A stretch of 64,000 nt of DNA from Rheinheimera lutimaris (GTDB lineage: Bacteria; Pseudomonadota; Gammaproteobacteria; Enterobacterales; Alteromonadaceae). Under the pieces are notes generated by a model. That model was not told where the DNA came from. It searched no databases and saw nothing but the letters and a program-made list of their open reading frames with translations. Location: NCBI RefSeq assembly GCF_013283795.1, contig NZ_JABSOD010000009.1, positions 1 to 64,000 on the forward strand, given 5' to 3'. Below are positions 12,151 to 21,164 of this stretch, piece by piece (the first letter of the stretch is position 1; the number at the start of each line of letters is the position of its first letter). The translations under genes and the position numbers were made by a program.

Positions 12151-13166
12151 AAAAAACCGCATTGGTGATTTGTCCGGGTCGCGGTACTTACAACAAAGCA
12201 GAGCTGGGCTATATCAGTAGCAGCTGTGCTGATAAGGCGTTGCTGGAGCAGTTTGATGCGGTGCGCTCCGCTGCCGGGTTAGCTACCGTAAGTGAACTGG
12301 ACAGTCAGGCCGTATTTAGTCGTGCGACACATTTAAAAGCCGAAAACGCCGCTGCGCTGATTTTTGCCGCAGGAGTGACGGATTATCGCAGTATTAACTC
12401 AGAGCAGTTTGAGGTGGTGGCTGTTACCGGCAATTCGATGGGCTGGTATACCGCGCTGGGTTGTGCCGGTGTGCTGGCGCCGGATAACGGTATGCAGCTG
12501 GTATCCGATATGGCGCAGTTAACTGCAGATGGTGCAGGTGCGCAGTTTATTTACCCGGTTATTGATGATCACTGGCAAACAGATACGCAGCGCTACGCTT
12601 TGGTGCAACAACAATTAGCGCTGCATAAAGACCAGCTGTTTATGTCTATCGTGTATGGTGGCTATGCCGTGCTGGCGGGCAGCGAAGCGGCAGTAAAAGC
12701 AGCGATGGCAGCTTTGCCGCCCTGTGATGATCGGTTTCCGCTGTTACTGCCTGGCCATGCTGCATTTCATACCGGTTTTATGCAGGCGGCGTCAGATAAA
12801 GCATTGTCGCTTTGGCCGGCAGCGCGGTTTAACCAGCCGCAGTTGCCGTTAATTGACGGACGCGGCCAGATTTGGCCGAATTTTGGCAGTGATTTAGCGG
12901 CGTTGCAGCGTTATACACTGCAGCATCAGGTATGTCAGAGCTATGATTTTAGTAAAGCGCTGCAGGTAGCGGTAAAAGAATTTGCGCCTGAGCATATTAT
13001 TTTATCTGGCCCCGGGGCTGGTTTAGGCGGCGCGGTGGCGCAAAGCCTTATTCAGATTGGCTGGCATGGGCTTAAGTCAAAACAAGACTTTACAGCAGCG
13101 CAGCAAAGCGCTGAGCCGTTTGTACTGAGTATGGGGCTGCCGGAGCAGCGGCGTTTGCTGGTTTAA
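12147..13166 (+). CDS. Malonyl-CoA:ACP transacylase-like protein
   Basis: This 339-aa protein resembles FabD-type acyltransferases. It has the nucleophile motif GNSMG (Ser97, GxSxG) preceded by an AVT strand, and a conserved His segment PGHAAFHTGFM near residue 209 where FabD has its catalytic His. The start overlaps the E1 stop (ATGA), so the two are translationally coupled. No acyl carrier protein or other fatty-acid gene lies nearby, so it is unlikely to be the housekeeping FabD. It probably moves an acyl group between CoA and a carrier in the same pathway as the E1, but the acyl group is unknown. Confidence 0.7.
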   Translation: MKKTALVICPGRGTYNKAELGYISSSCADKALLEQFDAVRSAAGLATVSELDSQAVFSRATHLKAENAAALIFAAGVTDYRSINSEQFEVVAVTGNSMGWYTALGCAGVLAPDNGMQLVSDMAQLTADGAGAQFIYPVIDDHWQTDTQRYALVQQQLALHKDQLFMSIVYGGYAVLAGSEAAVKAAMAALPPCDDRFPLLLPGHAAFHTGFMQAASDKALSLWPAARFNQPQLPLIDGRGQIWPNFGSDLAALQRYTLQHQVCQSYDFSKALQVAVKEFAPEHIILSGPGAGLGGAVAQSLIQIGWHGLKSKQDFTAAQQSAEPFVLSMGLPEQRRLLV

Positions 13167-13171
13167 TGTCG

Positions 13172-14356
13172 TTAACCGGCGCTGGCCAAGCGGTTAAGCG
13201 CACTGATTTTGTGTTGGTAGCGTTGTTTATCTTCTGTTGATTTGGCAGCGCGGCGGGCTTTTTCGAGATAATGCGAGGCTTTTAGCGTATTGTTCAGCGC
13301 AAAATAGCTTCTTGCCAAGCCGAACAGCGCTTCATGAGTGTCGTTATTTAGTGCCAGCGCTTGTTGAAACAGGGCAATCGCTTCATTCAGCTCATTACGC
13401 TTAACTGCCTCGTTGCCCAGCATCACATAATACCAGGGGTTGCTTTTGCGTTTTTCATGTACCTGCTGCTCTAACTGCCTGGCCGCGTTAATGTTGCCGT
13501 TATAACGGTACAGCACAGCCAGATTAGCCAACGCATTAGTGGATGTTGGGTCTAATGCCAGACTATGGTGGTAAACCTGCTCTGCCAGTGTATACAAATT
13601 CTGTTGCCGGTATAGTACTGCAAGATTGGACCAAGTAACCGCATAATCCGGATCCACCGCGATAGCCGCGCGGTAGTAACGGTAGGTTTGCGCAAGGTTA
13701 TACCGGTCAAAGTTTTCTGCCGCTTTGTTATTGTAAAACATGGCCACAACACGTTTGGGTTTGATAGTTTCGGTGGCGAAACGTTGCTTTATGGTGTTGC
13801 GGTCAAAATCAATAACAATATCGCTGCCAAGTAATACTAAACCGGAGTGGTAATTTAACTGCCGGTTTTGCAGTAATTTTAAATTGATATGACCATTTAG
13901 CCAGGTTTGATTGGTATCGCTGCTCCAATATTCCGGAATTTTTACATCTTGAAACGCAGCATCTATTCCTACCTCTCTTGCAATGCTGTAGGTCAAAATA
14001 GATAAACTTAAACAATTCGCCTGACGTGTGGCCAGAGTCTCACCAACGGTTCTGGTTACGGTATGATTGTACGTTAAGCTATCGCCGGTGTGAGCCAGAA
14101 TATACTTTAAGATAGCAGTGCTGCGCTCAGTCATACCCAGCTGCGCTGACTTGAGCTGGCTTAGCTCGTCTTTATGTGCCTGAGGCAGATTGAATATCTC
14201 TTCAACTGTCTCAATCGGGTGCAACTCGCCTTGAAACCGTGCTTCATCAACCAACAGTTTTTCTGCCTCCATTCGGCTCCACTGCGCAGGTGTATGCTGA
14301 CATGACGTCAAAGCTAACAGTGTCACGGCAAAACTAACGGAAATTACAGTGTTCAT
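13172..14356 (-). CDS. TPR lipoprotein with transglutaminase-like domain
   Basis: The frame is open to 14452, but the ATG at 14356 is preferred: it follows GGAG and begins a lipoprotein signal peptide with the lipobox LTSC. The 394-aa product has a papain/transglutaminase-like segment at about 110-200 (RQANCLSLSILTYSIAREVG, then a conserved His in LNGHINL) and at least four TPR units over the last ~180 residues (YAVTWSNLAVLYRQQN, TNALANLAVLYRYNG, HEALFGLARSYFALN). It is probably an outer-membrane-anchored scaffold or peptide-processing factor. The role is unknown. It converges with the E1/transacylase operon, five bases apart. Confidence 0.75.
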   Translation of the reverse strand: MNTVISVSFAVTLLALTSCQHTPAQWSRMEAEKLLVDEARFQGELHPIETVEEIFNLPQAHKDELSQLKSAQLGMTERSTAILKYILAHTGDSLTYNHTVTRTVGETLATRQANCLSLSILTYSIAREVGIDAAFQDVKIPEYWSSDTNQTWLNGHINLKLLQNRQLNYHSGLVLLGSDIVIDFDRNTIKQRFATETIKPKRVVAMFYNNKAAENFDRYNLAQTYRYYRAAIAVDPDYAVTWSNLAVLYRQQNLYTLAEQVYHHSLALDPTSTNALANLAVLYRYNGNINAARQLEQQVHEKRKSNPWYYVMLGNEAVKRNELNEAIALFQQALALNNDTHEALFGLARSYFALNNTLKASHYLEKARRAAKSTEDKQRYQHKISALNRLASAG

Positions 14357-14524
14357 AATACTGCTCCGGTATTCAACATTATTAACTATAGACCAGCCAG
14401 GGGGGCAATCATTGCTTCGAATTGTAACAAAGCACGTCACGGCAGCGGCCACTTAGCGTTACAGCCGGTTGTGATTTTGTGATGAATCAAGTACAAAGAA
14501 TTATTGTTACTGCAGGAATCAATC

Positions 14525-15526
14525 ATGAAAACACTACTATTAGCAGTTGCGCTTAGCACTTGTTCCGTTCTCGTGCATGCCAAAGCACCTATCGGCATTG
14601 TTATTCACGGCGGTGCCGGCACCATCAGCCGTAACAGCATGAGTCCGGCACAAGAGCAGGCGTATCACGCTATGCTGACGCATGCAGTAAATCAGGGCTA
14701 CAGTGTGCTTGAGCGCGGTGGCAGCAGTTTAGATGCTGTCACGGCCGCAGTGACAGTGCTGGAGGACTCTCCTCTGTTTAATGCCGGTAAAGGAGCGGTT
14801 TACACCTTTGATGAAACACATGAGTTGGATGCCTCTATTATGGATGGCCGTGACCGGCGAGCCGGTGCAGTCGCCGGCGTAACCAACGTTAAGAACCCGA
14901 TACTGCTGGCACGGGCGGTGATGGATAAATCGGTACATGTGATGCTGTCCGGTAAGGGCGCAGAACAGTTTGCCAAAGAGCAGCAGCTTGAACTGGTGGA
15001 AAACAGTTATTTTAATACAGAGTTTCGCTATGAGTCATTAAAGCGGGCAAAGCAGGCCATAGCGCCGCAGCCACATCAGGCGGCTGTGCCGTACGACCCG
15101 GCCTGGAAAATGGGTACCGTCGGCGCGGTAGCAATAGATAAAAAAGGCAATCTGGCTGCAGCAACCTCTACCGGCGGTATGACCGCCAAGCGTTACGGTC
15201 GGATTGGCGATGCGCCTATTATTGGCGCCGGTAATTTTGCCGATAATAGCAGCTGTGCGGTATCGGCCACCGGCCATGGTGAGTTTTTTATCCGTTATCA
15301 GGTTGCCAGCGATATCTGTGCCAGAGCTAAATATCAAAAAATATCGGCAGCTGCGGCCGCCAAACAAGTACTGGCTGAGTTAAAGCAAGTGGGCGGTGAT
15401 GGTGGCGTTATTGTGGTTGATAACAAAGGCCAGCTTAGCTGGACCTTTAATACTGAAGGCATGTACCGTGCCTTAAAAGCCGAAGGCGGTGAAGTACTGA
15501 GCGAAATCTTTGCCGCTAGCGAGTGA
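14525..15526 (+). CDS. Secreted isoaspartyl peptidase / L-asparaginase (Ntn hydrolase)
   Basis: Plant-type asparaginases remove beta-aspartyl residues from peptides and hydrolyse asparagine. The ATG at 14525 opens a clear Sec signal peptide ending VLVHA, so the 333-aa product is likely periplasmic. The family blocks are present: VIHGGAG, NAGKGAVYTFDETHELDASIMDG and the autocleavage site GTVGAVAIDKKGNLAAATSTGG, whose first Thr becomes the N-terminal nucleophile. It is monocistronic. The longest frame starts 21 bases earlier but lacks a signal-peptide start. Confidence 0.9.
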   Translation: MKTLLLAVALSTCSVLVHAKAPIGIVIHGGAGTISRNSMSPAQEQAYHAMLTHAVNQGYSVLERGGSSLDAVTAAVTVLEDSPLFNAGKGAVYTFDETHELDASIMDGRDRRAGAVAGVTNVKNPILLARAVMDKSVHVMLSGKGAEQFAKEQQLELVENSYFNTEFRYESLKRAKQAIAPQPHQAAVPYDPAWKMGTVGAVAIDKKGNLAAATSTGGMTAKRYGRIGDAPIIGAGNFADNSSCAVSATGHGEFFIRYQVASDICARAKYQKISAAAAAKQVLAELKQVGGDGGVIVVDNKGQLSWTFNTEGMYRALKAEGGEVLSEIFAASE

Positions 15527-15601
15527 TTTTGCAGCAAAGCGGTTAAATTCGGCTAATCTTAACGGGAGCCTGAAGCTCCGTAATACAGTGCAGGGGGAAG
15601 C

Positions 15602-16021
15602 ATGGATTTACTCAAAGTGGCAGATTATATGAACCGGCATCCGGTAACCTTTACTGCGGATATGCCGGTTGAAATGGCAGTTGCCCGGCTGATAAAAGGC
15701 CGCCAAACCGGAGGCCCGGTGATAGATGAACATAATAAAATAATTGGTTTTATATCTGAACAAGACTGTTTGCAGCGTATGTTGATGTCGACTTATCATG
15801 ATCAGCAAGCGTCACGCGTCGCCGATGTGATGAATCCGGCTGTGCTAACAGTAAAAGACTATGACGGTGTTATCGATCTGGCGCAAATAATGTTAAAAGC
15901 CAAGCCGAAGTTATATCCGGTGGTAGATGATGATGGCTATTTGCTGGGTATTATTACCCGTTCAGACGTGCTGGGCGCTATCGATAAAGAACTACATTCA
16001 CATTACGGTAAAGTAGGTTAG
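15602..16021 (+). CDS. Tandem CBS-domain protein
   Basis: A 139-aa soluble protein made only of a CBS pair: residues about 8-65 (YMNRHPVTFTADMPVEMAVARL) and 75-130 (VMNPAVLTVKDYDGVIDLAQIML, ending GIITRSDVLGAI). Such modules bind adenosine nucleotides and act as energy or redox sensors for a partner. The partner is not evident here. GGGGGAAG precedes the ATG at 15602, and a hairpin terminator follows at 16063. Confidence 0.88.
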   Translation: MDLLKVADYMNRHPVTFTADMPVEMAVARLIKGRQTGGPVIDEHNKIIGFISEQDCLQRMLMSTYHDQQASRVADVMNPAVLTVKDYDGVIDLAQIMLKAKPKLYPVVDDDGYLLGIITRSDVLGAIDKELHSHYGKVG

Positions 16022-16062
16022 CGTTAGCGCTGGATTTTTACCTGCCGCTCTTGGTAGCATGG

Positions 16063-16090
16063 CGCCCTCTGTTAACGAGGGCGTTGTTTT
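16063..16090 (+). terminator. Terminator of the CBS gene, overlapping the annotated-style hrpA 5' end
   Basis: CGCCCTC (16063-16069) pairs with GAGGGCG (16077-16083) and is followed by TTGTTTT. The hairpin falls inside the longest hrpA frame, which argues that hrpA really starts downstream of its stem. Confidence 0.65.
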
Positions 16091-19000
16091 GTCTGAAGCT
16101 GTTATCTCTGTACCCGATTTACTTTCCCGTGTTGCGCACTGTCTGTTAAAAGACCAGTTTCGCCTGCGCCGGCGCTTACATAACTGCAAAAATATGGCAG
16201 AAGAAGCTAAAACCACGCAGTTACAGCGCATCGCCGCCGATATTGCCCGTTCAGAGGCGTTACGCAATGCCCGGGAGCAAGCGCTGCCCAAGGTAAGCTA
16301 TCCGCCACAACTGCCGGTAGCAGAAAAAAAGGACGATATTAAAGCCGCTATTGCCGCAAATCAGGTGGTGATTATCGCCGGTGAAACCGGTTCGGGAAAA
16401 ACCACGCAAATTCCGAAAATCTGTCTTGAGCTGGGCCGCGGTGTGGCCGGCATGATAGGCCACACCCAGCCACGGCGTTTGGCTGCGCGCAGTGTCTGTG
16501 ACCGTATCGCCGAAGAGCTGCAATGTCAGGTGGGTAACCAGGTCGGCTATAAAATCCGCTTTGGCGACCACACCAGCGACAATACCTTTGTTAAGCTGAT
16601 GACCGACGGTATTTTGTTGGCAGAAATTCAACAAGACCGCTTTTTAAACCAGTACGACACACTGATCATTGACGAAGCGCACGAGCGCAGTCTGAATATC
16701 GATTTTTTGCTCGGTTATTTAAAACAGCTGCTGCCCAAACGGCCGGATCTCAAGCTGATTATCACCTCAGCGACGATTGACCCGCAGCGTTTCTCGAAGC
16801 ACTTTTTTAATGCACCGGTAATTGAAGTCTCCGGCCGCACGTTCCCGGTTGAAACCCGGTACCGGCCGGTAAGCGAGCAAGACGATAAAGATGCTGACCA
16901 GCTACAGGGCATTTTTGATGCGGTAGATGAGCTGTACCGTGAGCCGCCGGGCGATATTTTAATTTTTTTAAACGGTGAGCGTGAAATTCGCGATACCGCT
17001 GATGCCCTGGAAAAGCTCAAGCTGCCGCATACCGAGGTATTGCCGCTGTATGCCCGCTTAAGTGCGGCTGAACAAAATCGTATTTTCCAAAGCCATGCCG
17101 GCCGGCGTATTGTACTGGCCACCAACGTGGCCGAAACCTCGTTAACGGTGCCCGGTATCCGCTATGTTATCGACCCCGGCACGGCACGCTTATCGCGCTA
17201 CAGTTACCGTTCAAAGGTGCAGCAACTGCCTATAGAGGCTATCAGCCAGGCCAGTGCTAATCAGCGTAAAGGCCGTTGTGGCCGTGTTGCCGCCGGTATT
17301 TGTATCCGCCTGTACAGCGAAGATGACTTTAACGGCCGGGCTGAATTTACTGATCCGGAAATACTGCGCACCAATTTGGCCTCGGTGATTATGCAAATGC
17401 TGGCGCTGGGCTTGGGCGACATCGAAGCTTTTCCATTTTTACAAAAACCGGACAGCCGCTTTGTTAATGACGGTATTAAACTGCTGGAAGAACTCGGCGC
17501 TATCCCGTTAAAGCGTGATAAAGCAGGCATTAAACTAACCGAGCTGGGCAAAAAGCTGGCGCGTTTACCCATCGACCCGCGTTTAGCGCGGATGGTGCTG
17601 TTTGCCGCTGATAACGGTGGCTTAAACGAGCTGCTGGTGCTCTCTGCGGCGCTGTCGATTCAGGACCCGCGTGAGCGGCCGTTAGATAAACAGCAAAAAG
17701 CAGATCAGTGTCATGCTCGTTTTGCTGATCCGGATTCCGACTTTGCCAGTTGGTTGAAGCTGTGGCAGTACTTACAAGAGCAACAAGAGCAACAAGAGCA
17801 GTTAAGTAATAACCAGTTTCGCCGTCTGTGCCGCCAGGAATTTTTAAACTACCTGCGTGTACGCGAGTGGCAGGACCTTACCGGTCAGCTTACCCAGCTG
17901 ATGCAAGAGCAAGGGTATTCGCTAAACCCGCAACCGGCCGGTTATCAGCCCATTCACCAGGCGGTGTTAAGCGGTTTGCTGGGCCAGGTTGGTTTTAAAG
18001 ACACAGAAGCGGATTATCTGGGCCCGCGCCAAACACGCTTTTACGTGTTTCCCGGCAGCCATTTATTTAAACGCAAACCCAAATGGGTAGCCGCCGCCGA
18101 GTGGGTAGAAACCAGTAAACTTTACGCCCGCACCTTAGCCAAAATAGAGCCGGAATGGATAGAGCCGCTGGCAGAGCATTTGGTTACCCGCAGCTACAGC
18201 GAGCCGCATTGGGAGAAAAAGCGCGGCGCCGTTATCGCCTATGAGCAAGTCAGTTTGTACGGCTTGGTTATCGTGCCCAAACGCGCTGTGCTGTACAGCA
18301 AAATAGACCCGGCAGTGTGTCATACGCTGTTTGTCCGCGACGCGCTGGTTAATCAGGAGTTGGGCACTAACGACAGCTTTTTGCAGTATAACCAGCGTTT
18401 AATTGACGACGTTACTGCGCTGGAAGAAAAGTCACGCCGGCGCGATATTCTGGTGGATGAAGATACGCTGGCGGCATTTTATAGCGAGCGGGTGCCACAA
18501 TGGGCTAACAACCGCATTGATTTTGCTAAATGGTGGAAGAAAAAGCGCAGCGAAGATGCGGCCTTTCTGAATTTTGACCCCGACAGCTTGTTAAATCGTG
18601 ATGCCAGCGATATTACCGCCGACAAATTCCCTGAAACCTGGCGCCAGGGCAATTTAACCCTGCCGTTGGAATACCATTTTGCGCCCGGCGAGCCGGACGA
18701 TGGTGTCAGCGTTATTATTCCGCTGGCGCTGTTAAACCAGTTGGACGATACTGGCTTTGACTGGTTGATCCCGGCGCTGCGCCATGAGCTGCTGGTTGCG
18801 CTGATAAAATCCCTGCCCAAGCAATACCGGCGGAATTTTGTCCCTGCGCCAAATTATGCTGATGCGTTAATGCAAACGCTGAACCCGGATGACGGCAAGT
18901 TACTTGATGTTATCACGCAGCGGTTAAAGCGCATGTCCGGCGTCACTATTCCGGACGATGCGTGGGATTTAACCGGCTTGCCGCTGCATTTAAAAATGAA

Positions 19001-19985
19001 TTTTAAAGTGGTGGATGACAAAGGCAACACCTTGCGCCAGGGCCGCTCGCTCAGCGTGCTTAAGCAAGGGCTGCAGGGTGAAGTGCAGCAAAGTTTAAGT
19101 GAGGTTGCAGAGCAGGGCATAGAGCAGGACAGTTTAACGCTGTGGAGCTTTGGCACCTTACCGCGCGAATACGTAAAATTGCAGGCCGGCTATGAAATTA
19201 AAGCCTTTCCGGCCCTGGTTGATGAGCGTGACTCGGTAGCGATAAAGTTACTGGATAACCCGCAGCAGGCATTAGATAGCACCCGGCGCGGCTTACGTCG
19301 GCTATTACTACTGAATATTCCGTCGCCGGTTAAATACCTGCAGGAGTCATTGCCGAATAAAGCCAAGCTGGGGCTGTATTTTAATCCGTTTGGGCGGGTG
19401 TTAGAGCTGATAGATGACTGTATCGCCGCCGGTGTTGATGCGTTTATTGATAATGACGCCCTGCCGCAAAACGAGTCACAATTTAATGCACTGAAAGAAA
19501 AAGTGCGTGCAGAGCTTGGCGATACGGTATTGGCCATAGCGCTTAAAGCAGAACAAATTTTAACGCTGTGTCATGACATACAAAAGCGTTTAAAAGGTAA
19601 AGTCGATTTAGCCCATGTGCAATCGCAGGGTGACATTAAACAACAGCTGAATGAGCTGATATTTAAAGGCTTTGTCAGCAGTCATGGCGCCGCGCGGCTG
19701 GATAATTTGCTACGCTACTTGCAGGCGATGCAAAAGCGGCTGGAAAAGCTGCCGGTGGACCCGCAGCGTGATCGCTTATTGATGCACGAGTATCAAAAAG
19801 CCTTTGATGCTTATAACAACCTGTTGGGTAAGTTTGCTGGGGCTAAAGTGCTGCCACAGCCGGTACAGGCTATTTATTGGATGTTACAGGAGCTGAAAGT
19901 ATCCTTGCATGCGCAGCAATTGGGCACGCCGTATCCGGTTTCTGTGAAACGGGTATTACACGCCGTGCAGGACATTAAGGTATAA
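16089..19985 (+). CDS. hrpA: ATP-dependent DEAH-box RNA helicase HrpA
   Basis: HrpA is a DEAH/RHA helicase, implicated in enterobacteria in mRNA processing and rescue of stalled ribosomes. Motifs: Walker A GETGSGKTT, DEAHERS, SAT (TSATID) and the QRKGRCGR motif VI, then the winged-helix, OB and long HrpA-specific C-terminal region. I prefer a TTG start at 16089, giving 1298 aa and beginning SEAVISV; E. coli HrpA is 1300 aa. It has GAGGG eight bases upstream and avoids coding through the terminator stem. An ATG at 16059 would add 10 residues. A 9-bp in-frame repeat encodes QEQQEQQEQ near residue 567. Confidence 0.93.
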   Translation: MSEAVISVPDLLSRVAHCLLKDQFRLRRRLHNCKNMAEEAKTTQLQRIAADIARSEALRNAREQALPKVSYPPQLPVAEKKDDIKAAIAANQVVIIAGETGSGKTTQIPKICLELGRGVAGMIGHTQPRRLAARSVCDRIAEELQCQVGNQVGYKIRFGDHTSDNTFVKLMTDGILLAEIQQDRFLNQYDTLIIDEAHERSLNIDFLLGYLKQLLPKRPDLKLIITSATIDPQRFSKHFFNAPVIEVSGRTFPVETRYRPVSEQDDKDADQLQGIFDAVDELYREPPGDILIFLNGEREIRDTADALEKLKLPHTEVLPLYARLSAAEQNRIFQSHAGRRIVLATNVAETSLTVPGIRYVIDPGTARLSRYSYRSKVQQLPIEAISQASANQRKGRCGRVAAGICIRLYSEDDFNGRAEFTDPEILRTNLASVIMQMLALGLGDIEAFPFLQKPDSRFVNDGIKLLEELGAIPLKRDKAGIKLTELGKKLARLPIDPRLARMVLFAADNGGLNELLVLSAALSIQDPRERPLDKQQKADQCHARFADPDSDFASWLKLWQYLQEQQEQQEQLSNNQFRRLCRQEFLNYLRVREWQDLTGQLTQLMQEQGYSLNPQPAGYQPIHQAVLSGLLGQVGFKDTEADYLGPRQTRFYVFPGSHLFKRKPKWVAAAEWVETSKLYARTLAKIEPEWIEPLAEHLVTRSYSEPHWEKKRGAVIAYEQVSLYGLVIVPKRAVLYSKIDPAVCHTLFVRDALVNQELGTNDSFLQYNQRLIDDVTALEEKSRRRDILVDEDTLAAFYSERVPQWANNRIDFAKWWKKKRSEDAAFLNFDPDSLLNRDASDITADKFPETWRQGNLTLPLEYHFAPGEPDDGVSVIIPLALLNQLDDTGFDWLIPALRHELLVALIKSLPKQYRRNFVPAPNYADALMQTLNPDDGKLLDVITQRLKRMSGVTIPDDAWDLTGLPLHLKMNFKVVDDKGNTLRQGRSLSVLKQGLQGEVQQSLSEVAEQGIEQDSLTLWSFGTLPREYVKLQAGYEIKAFPALVDERDSVAIKLLDNPQQALDSTRRGLRRLLLLNIPSPVKYLQESLPNKAKLGLYFNPFGRVLELIDDCIAAGVDAFIDNDALPQNESQFNALKEKVRAELGDTVLAIALKAEQILTLCHDIQKRLKGKVDLAHVQSQGDIKQQLNELIFKGFVSSHGAARLDNLLRYLQAMQKRLEKLPVDPQRDRLLMHEYQKAFDAYNNLLGKFAGAKVLPQPVQAIYWMLQELKVSLHAQQLGTPYPVSVKRVLHAVQDIKV

Positions 19986-20140
19986 ATTTACGATAGTGCA
20001 ATAGTAAACAGCTGAGTTGGTCGCTATCCCTTTGGTGTAAGTAAACCGGGAGTACCGGCAGATTGGGCCAGTGCTCAGCGAGCTTTACATGGACAGGGGA
20101 AAGTTCTATAACTAGCAGCTGACGTTGCGAAGGGGGCGCT

Positions 20141-20440
20141 ATGCTAACAAAAGGTGATAACCGGCATTATTTCAGGATGATGGTCAATGCCGATGTAAAG
20201 TTAATGATTAATGATCCGGAAGCAGGACGGGTACTCGATGGTATTTGTCGCGATCTCAGTGCGTCCGGTATGTCGGTCGATGTGGACGAGCCATTGGAGA
20301 TGGGGACTTTGATCCGTGTCCGGTTGGAATCGGCCAATGCCAGTATTCCGCCGTTGGATGCCAGCGCTAAAGTGATGCGCTGTAGCCAGGAAAGTGAAGA
20401 CAGTTATCAGCTGGGGCTGGCTTTTATGGATCTTAACTAA
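20141..20440 (+). CDS. PilZ-domain protein
   Basis: A 99-aa single-domain protein. The early RHYFRMMVNADVKL segment and the CRDLSASGMSVDVD block correspond to the (R)xxxR and (D/N)xSxxG motifs of PilZ cyclic-di-GMP receptors. The N-terminal motif is RxxFR rather than RxxxR followed by a second Arg, so c-di-GMP binding is likely but not certain. A GGGGGCGC ribosome binding stretch precedes the ATG. The 155-base gap after hrpA holds no recognisable gene. Confidence 0.88.
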   Translation: MLTKGDNRHYFRMMVNADVKLMINDPEAGRVLDGICRDLSASGMSVDVDEPLEMGTLIRVRLESANASIPPLDASAKVMRCSQESEDSYQLGLAFMDLN

Positions 20441-20472
20441 GATACCATCCGGTTGCCGGCAGCTCATGTAGC

Positions 20473-20516
20473 CCGGACAATAAAAAAGCAGCTTTCGCTG
20501 CTTTTTTATTGTCCGG
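20473..20516. terminator. Bidirectional terminator, 20-bp perfect stem
   Basis: A 20-bp perfect inverted repeat (20473-20492 with 20497-20516) with a TTTC loop contains A and T runs on both sides. It sits between the convergent PilZ and YceI genes and should stop both transcripts. Confidence 0.88.
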
Positions 20517-20527
20517 CTGTCTGCACT

Positions 20528-21097
20528 TTACTGTTGCTTAAAGCGCACGTTAAAGCTAACCGGTACTAATGGCTCTATGCTGCTGAGTCCGGCCAGTTCC
20601 TGCAGTTTAGCGACACCGGCGGTTAACTTAAAGCTGTTGGTATTCAGCATTAGTGGTGCTTCGGTTACCGCCTGCAAGGTATTGGCGTTAAGTTTGGTAA
20701 TACGTAGTTTGGCGGTAAGCGTTACGGTTTCGCTGGCGATAGTTACAGCCAGCGGTACATCAGCCACCACACTGTCACCTGTTGCCAGTTTGGCAAGCGT
20801 TTCCTGTTGCAGCGGCGCTGATACCGTTATGGCGGCATATTTCTCTGCATGTAATACATATTGCCAGATGCGCTCGTTACGGATAGGGATCAATGTGTCC
20901 ATACTGTTTACAGCAATGTCTACCGTTACGTTGCTACCATCCCAATTGCCGCTGAGTTGATTAAAGCTGTGTGTCTCTGCTATCAGTTCATTCTTTACCG
21001 AGACAAAGTTTAGTGCTGATTGGCTGTTGTCTAATGTCCAGTTGGCTGCGGTGGCTACAGTGCTGCTCAGTGCCAGCGCCAGTGCGAATAGTTTCAT
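20528..21097 (-). CDS. YceI-family periplasmic lipid-binding protein
   Basis: YceI proteins are secreted lipocalin-like barrels that bind isoprenoid or amide lipids. The ATG at 21097 gives a 189-aa product with a signal peptide (KLFALALALSSTVATA) and follows GGAG. The mature part opens with WTLDNSQSALNFVSVKN, matching the family start. The VDIAVNSMDTLIPIRNERIW stretch and PLAVTIASETVTLTAKL follow. The longest frame adds 11 residues that spoil the signal peptide. Confidence 0.88.
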   Translation of the reverse strand: MKLFALALALSSTVATAANWTLDNSQSALNFVSVKNELIAETHSFNQLSGNWDGSNVTVDIAVNSMDTLIPIRNERIWQYVLHAEKYAAITVSAPLQQETLAKLATGDSVVADVPLAVTIASETVTLTAKLRITKLNANTLQAVTEAPLMLNTNSFKLTAGVAKLQELAGLSSIEPLVPVSFNVRFKQQ

Positions 21098-21164
21098 AAA
21101 TTGCTCCAATAGTAGTAACAGTGTCAGCATACCTTAAGCGGCTGCTGACACCAAATCTTTGACT

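Noticed and set aside
17760-17805. Short CAAGAGCAA repeats inside hrpA as a regulatory or phase-variable tract
   Set aside because: The unit is 9 bases, so changes in number keep the reading frame. It encodes a harmless Gln/Glu run in a linker.
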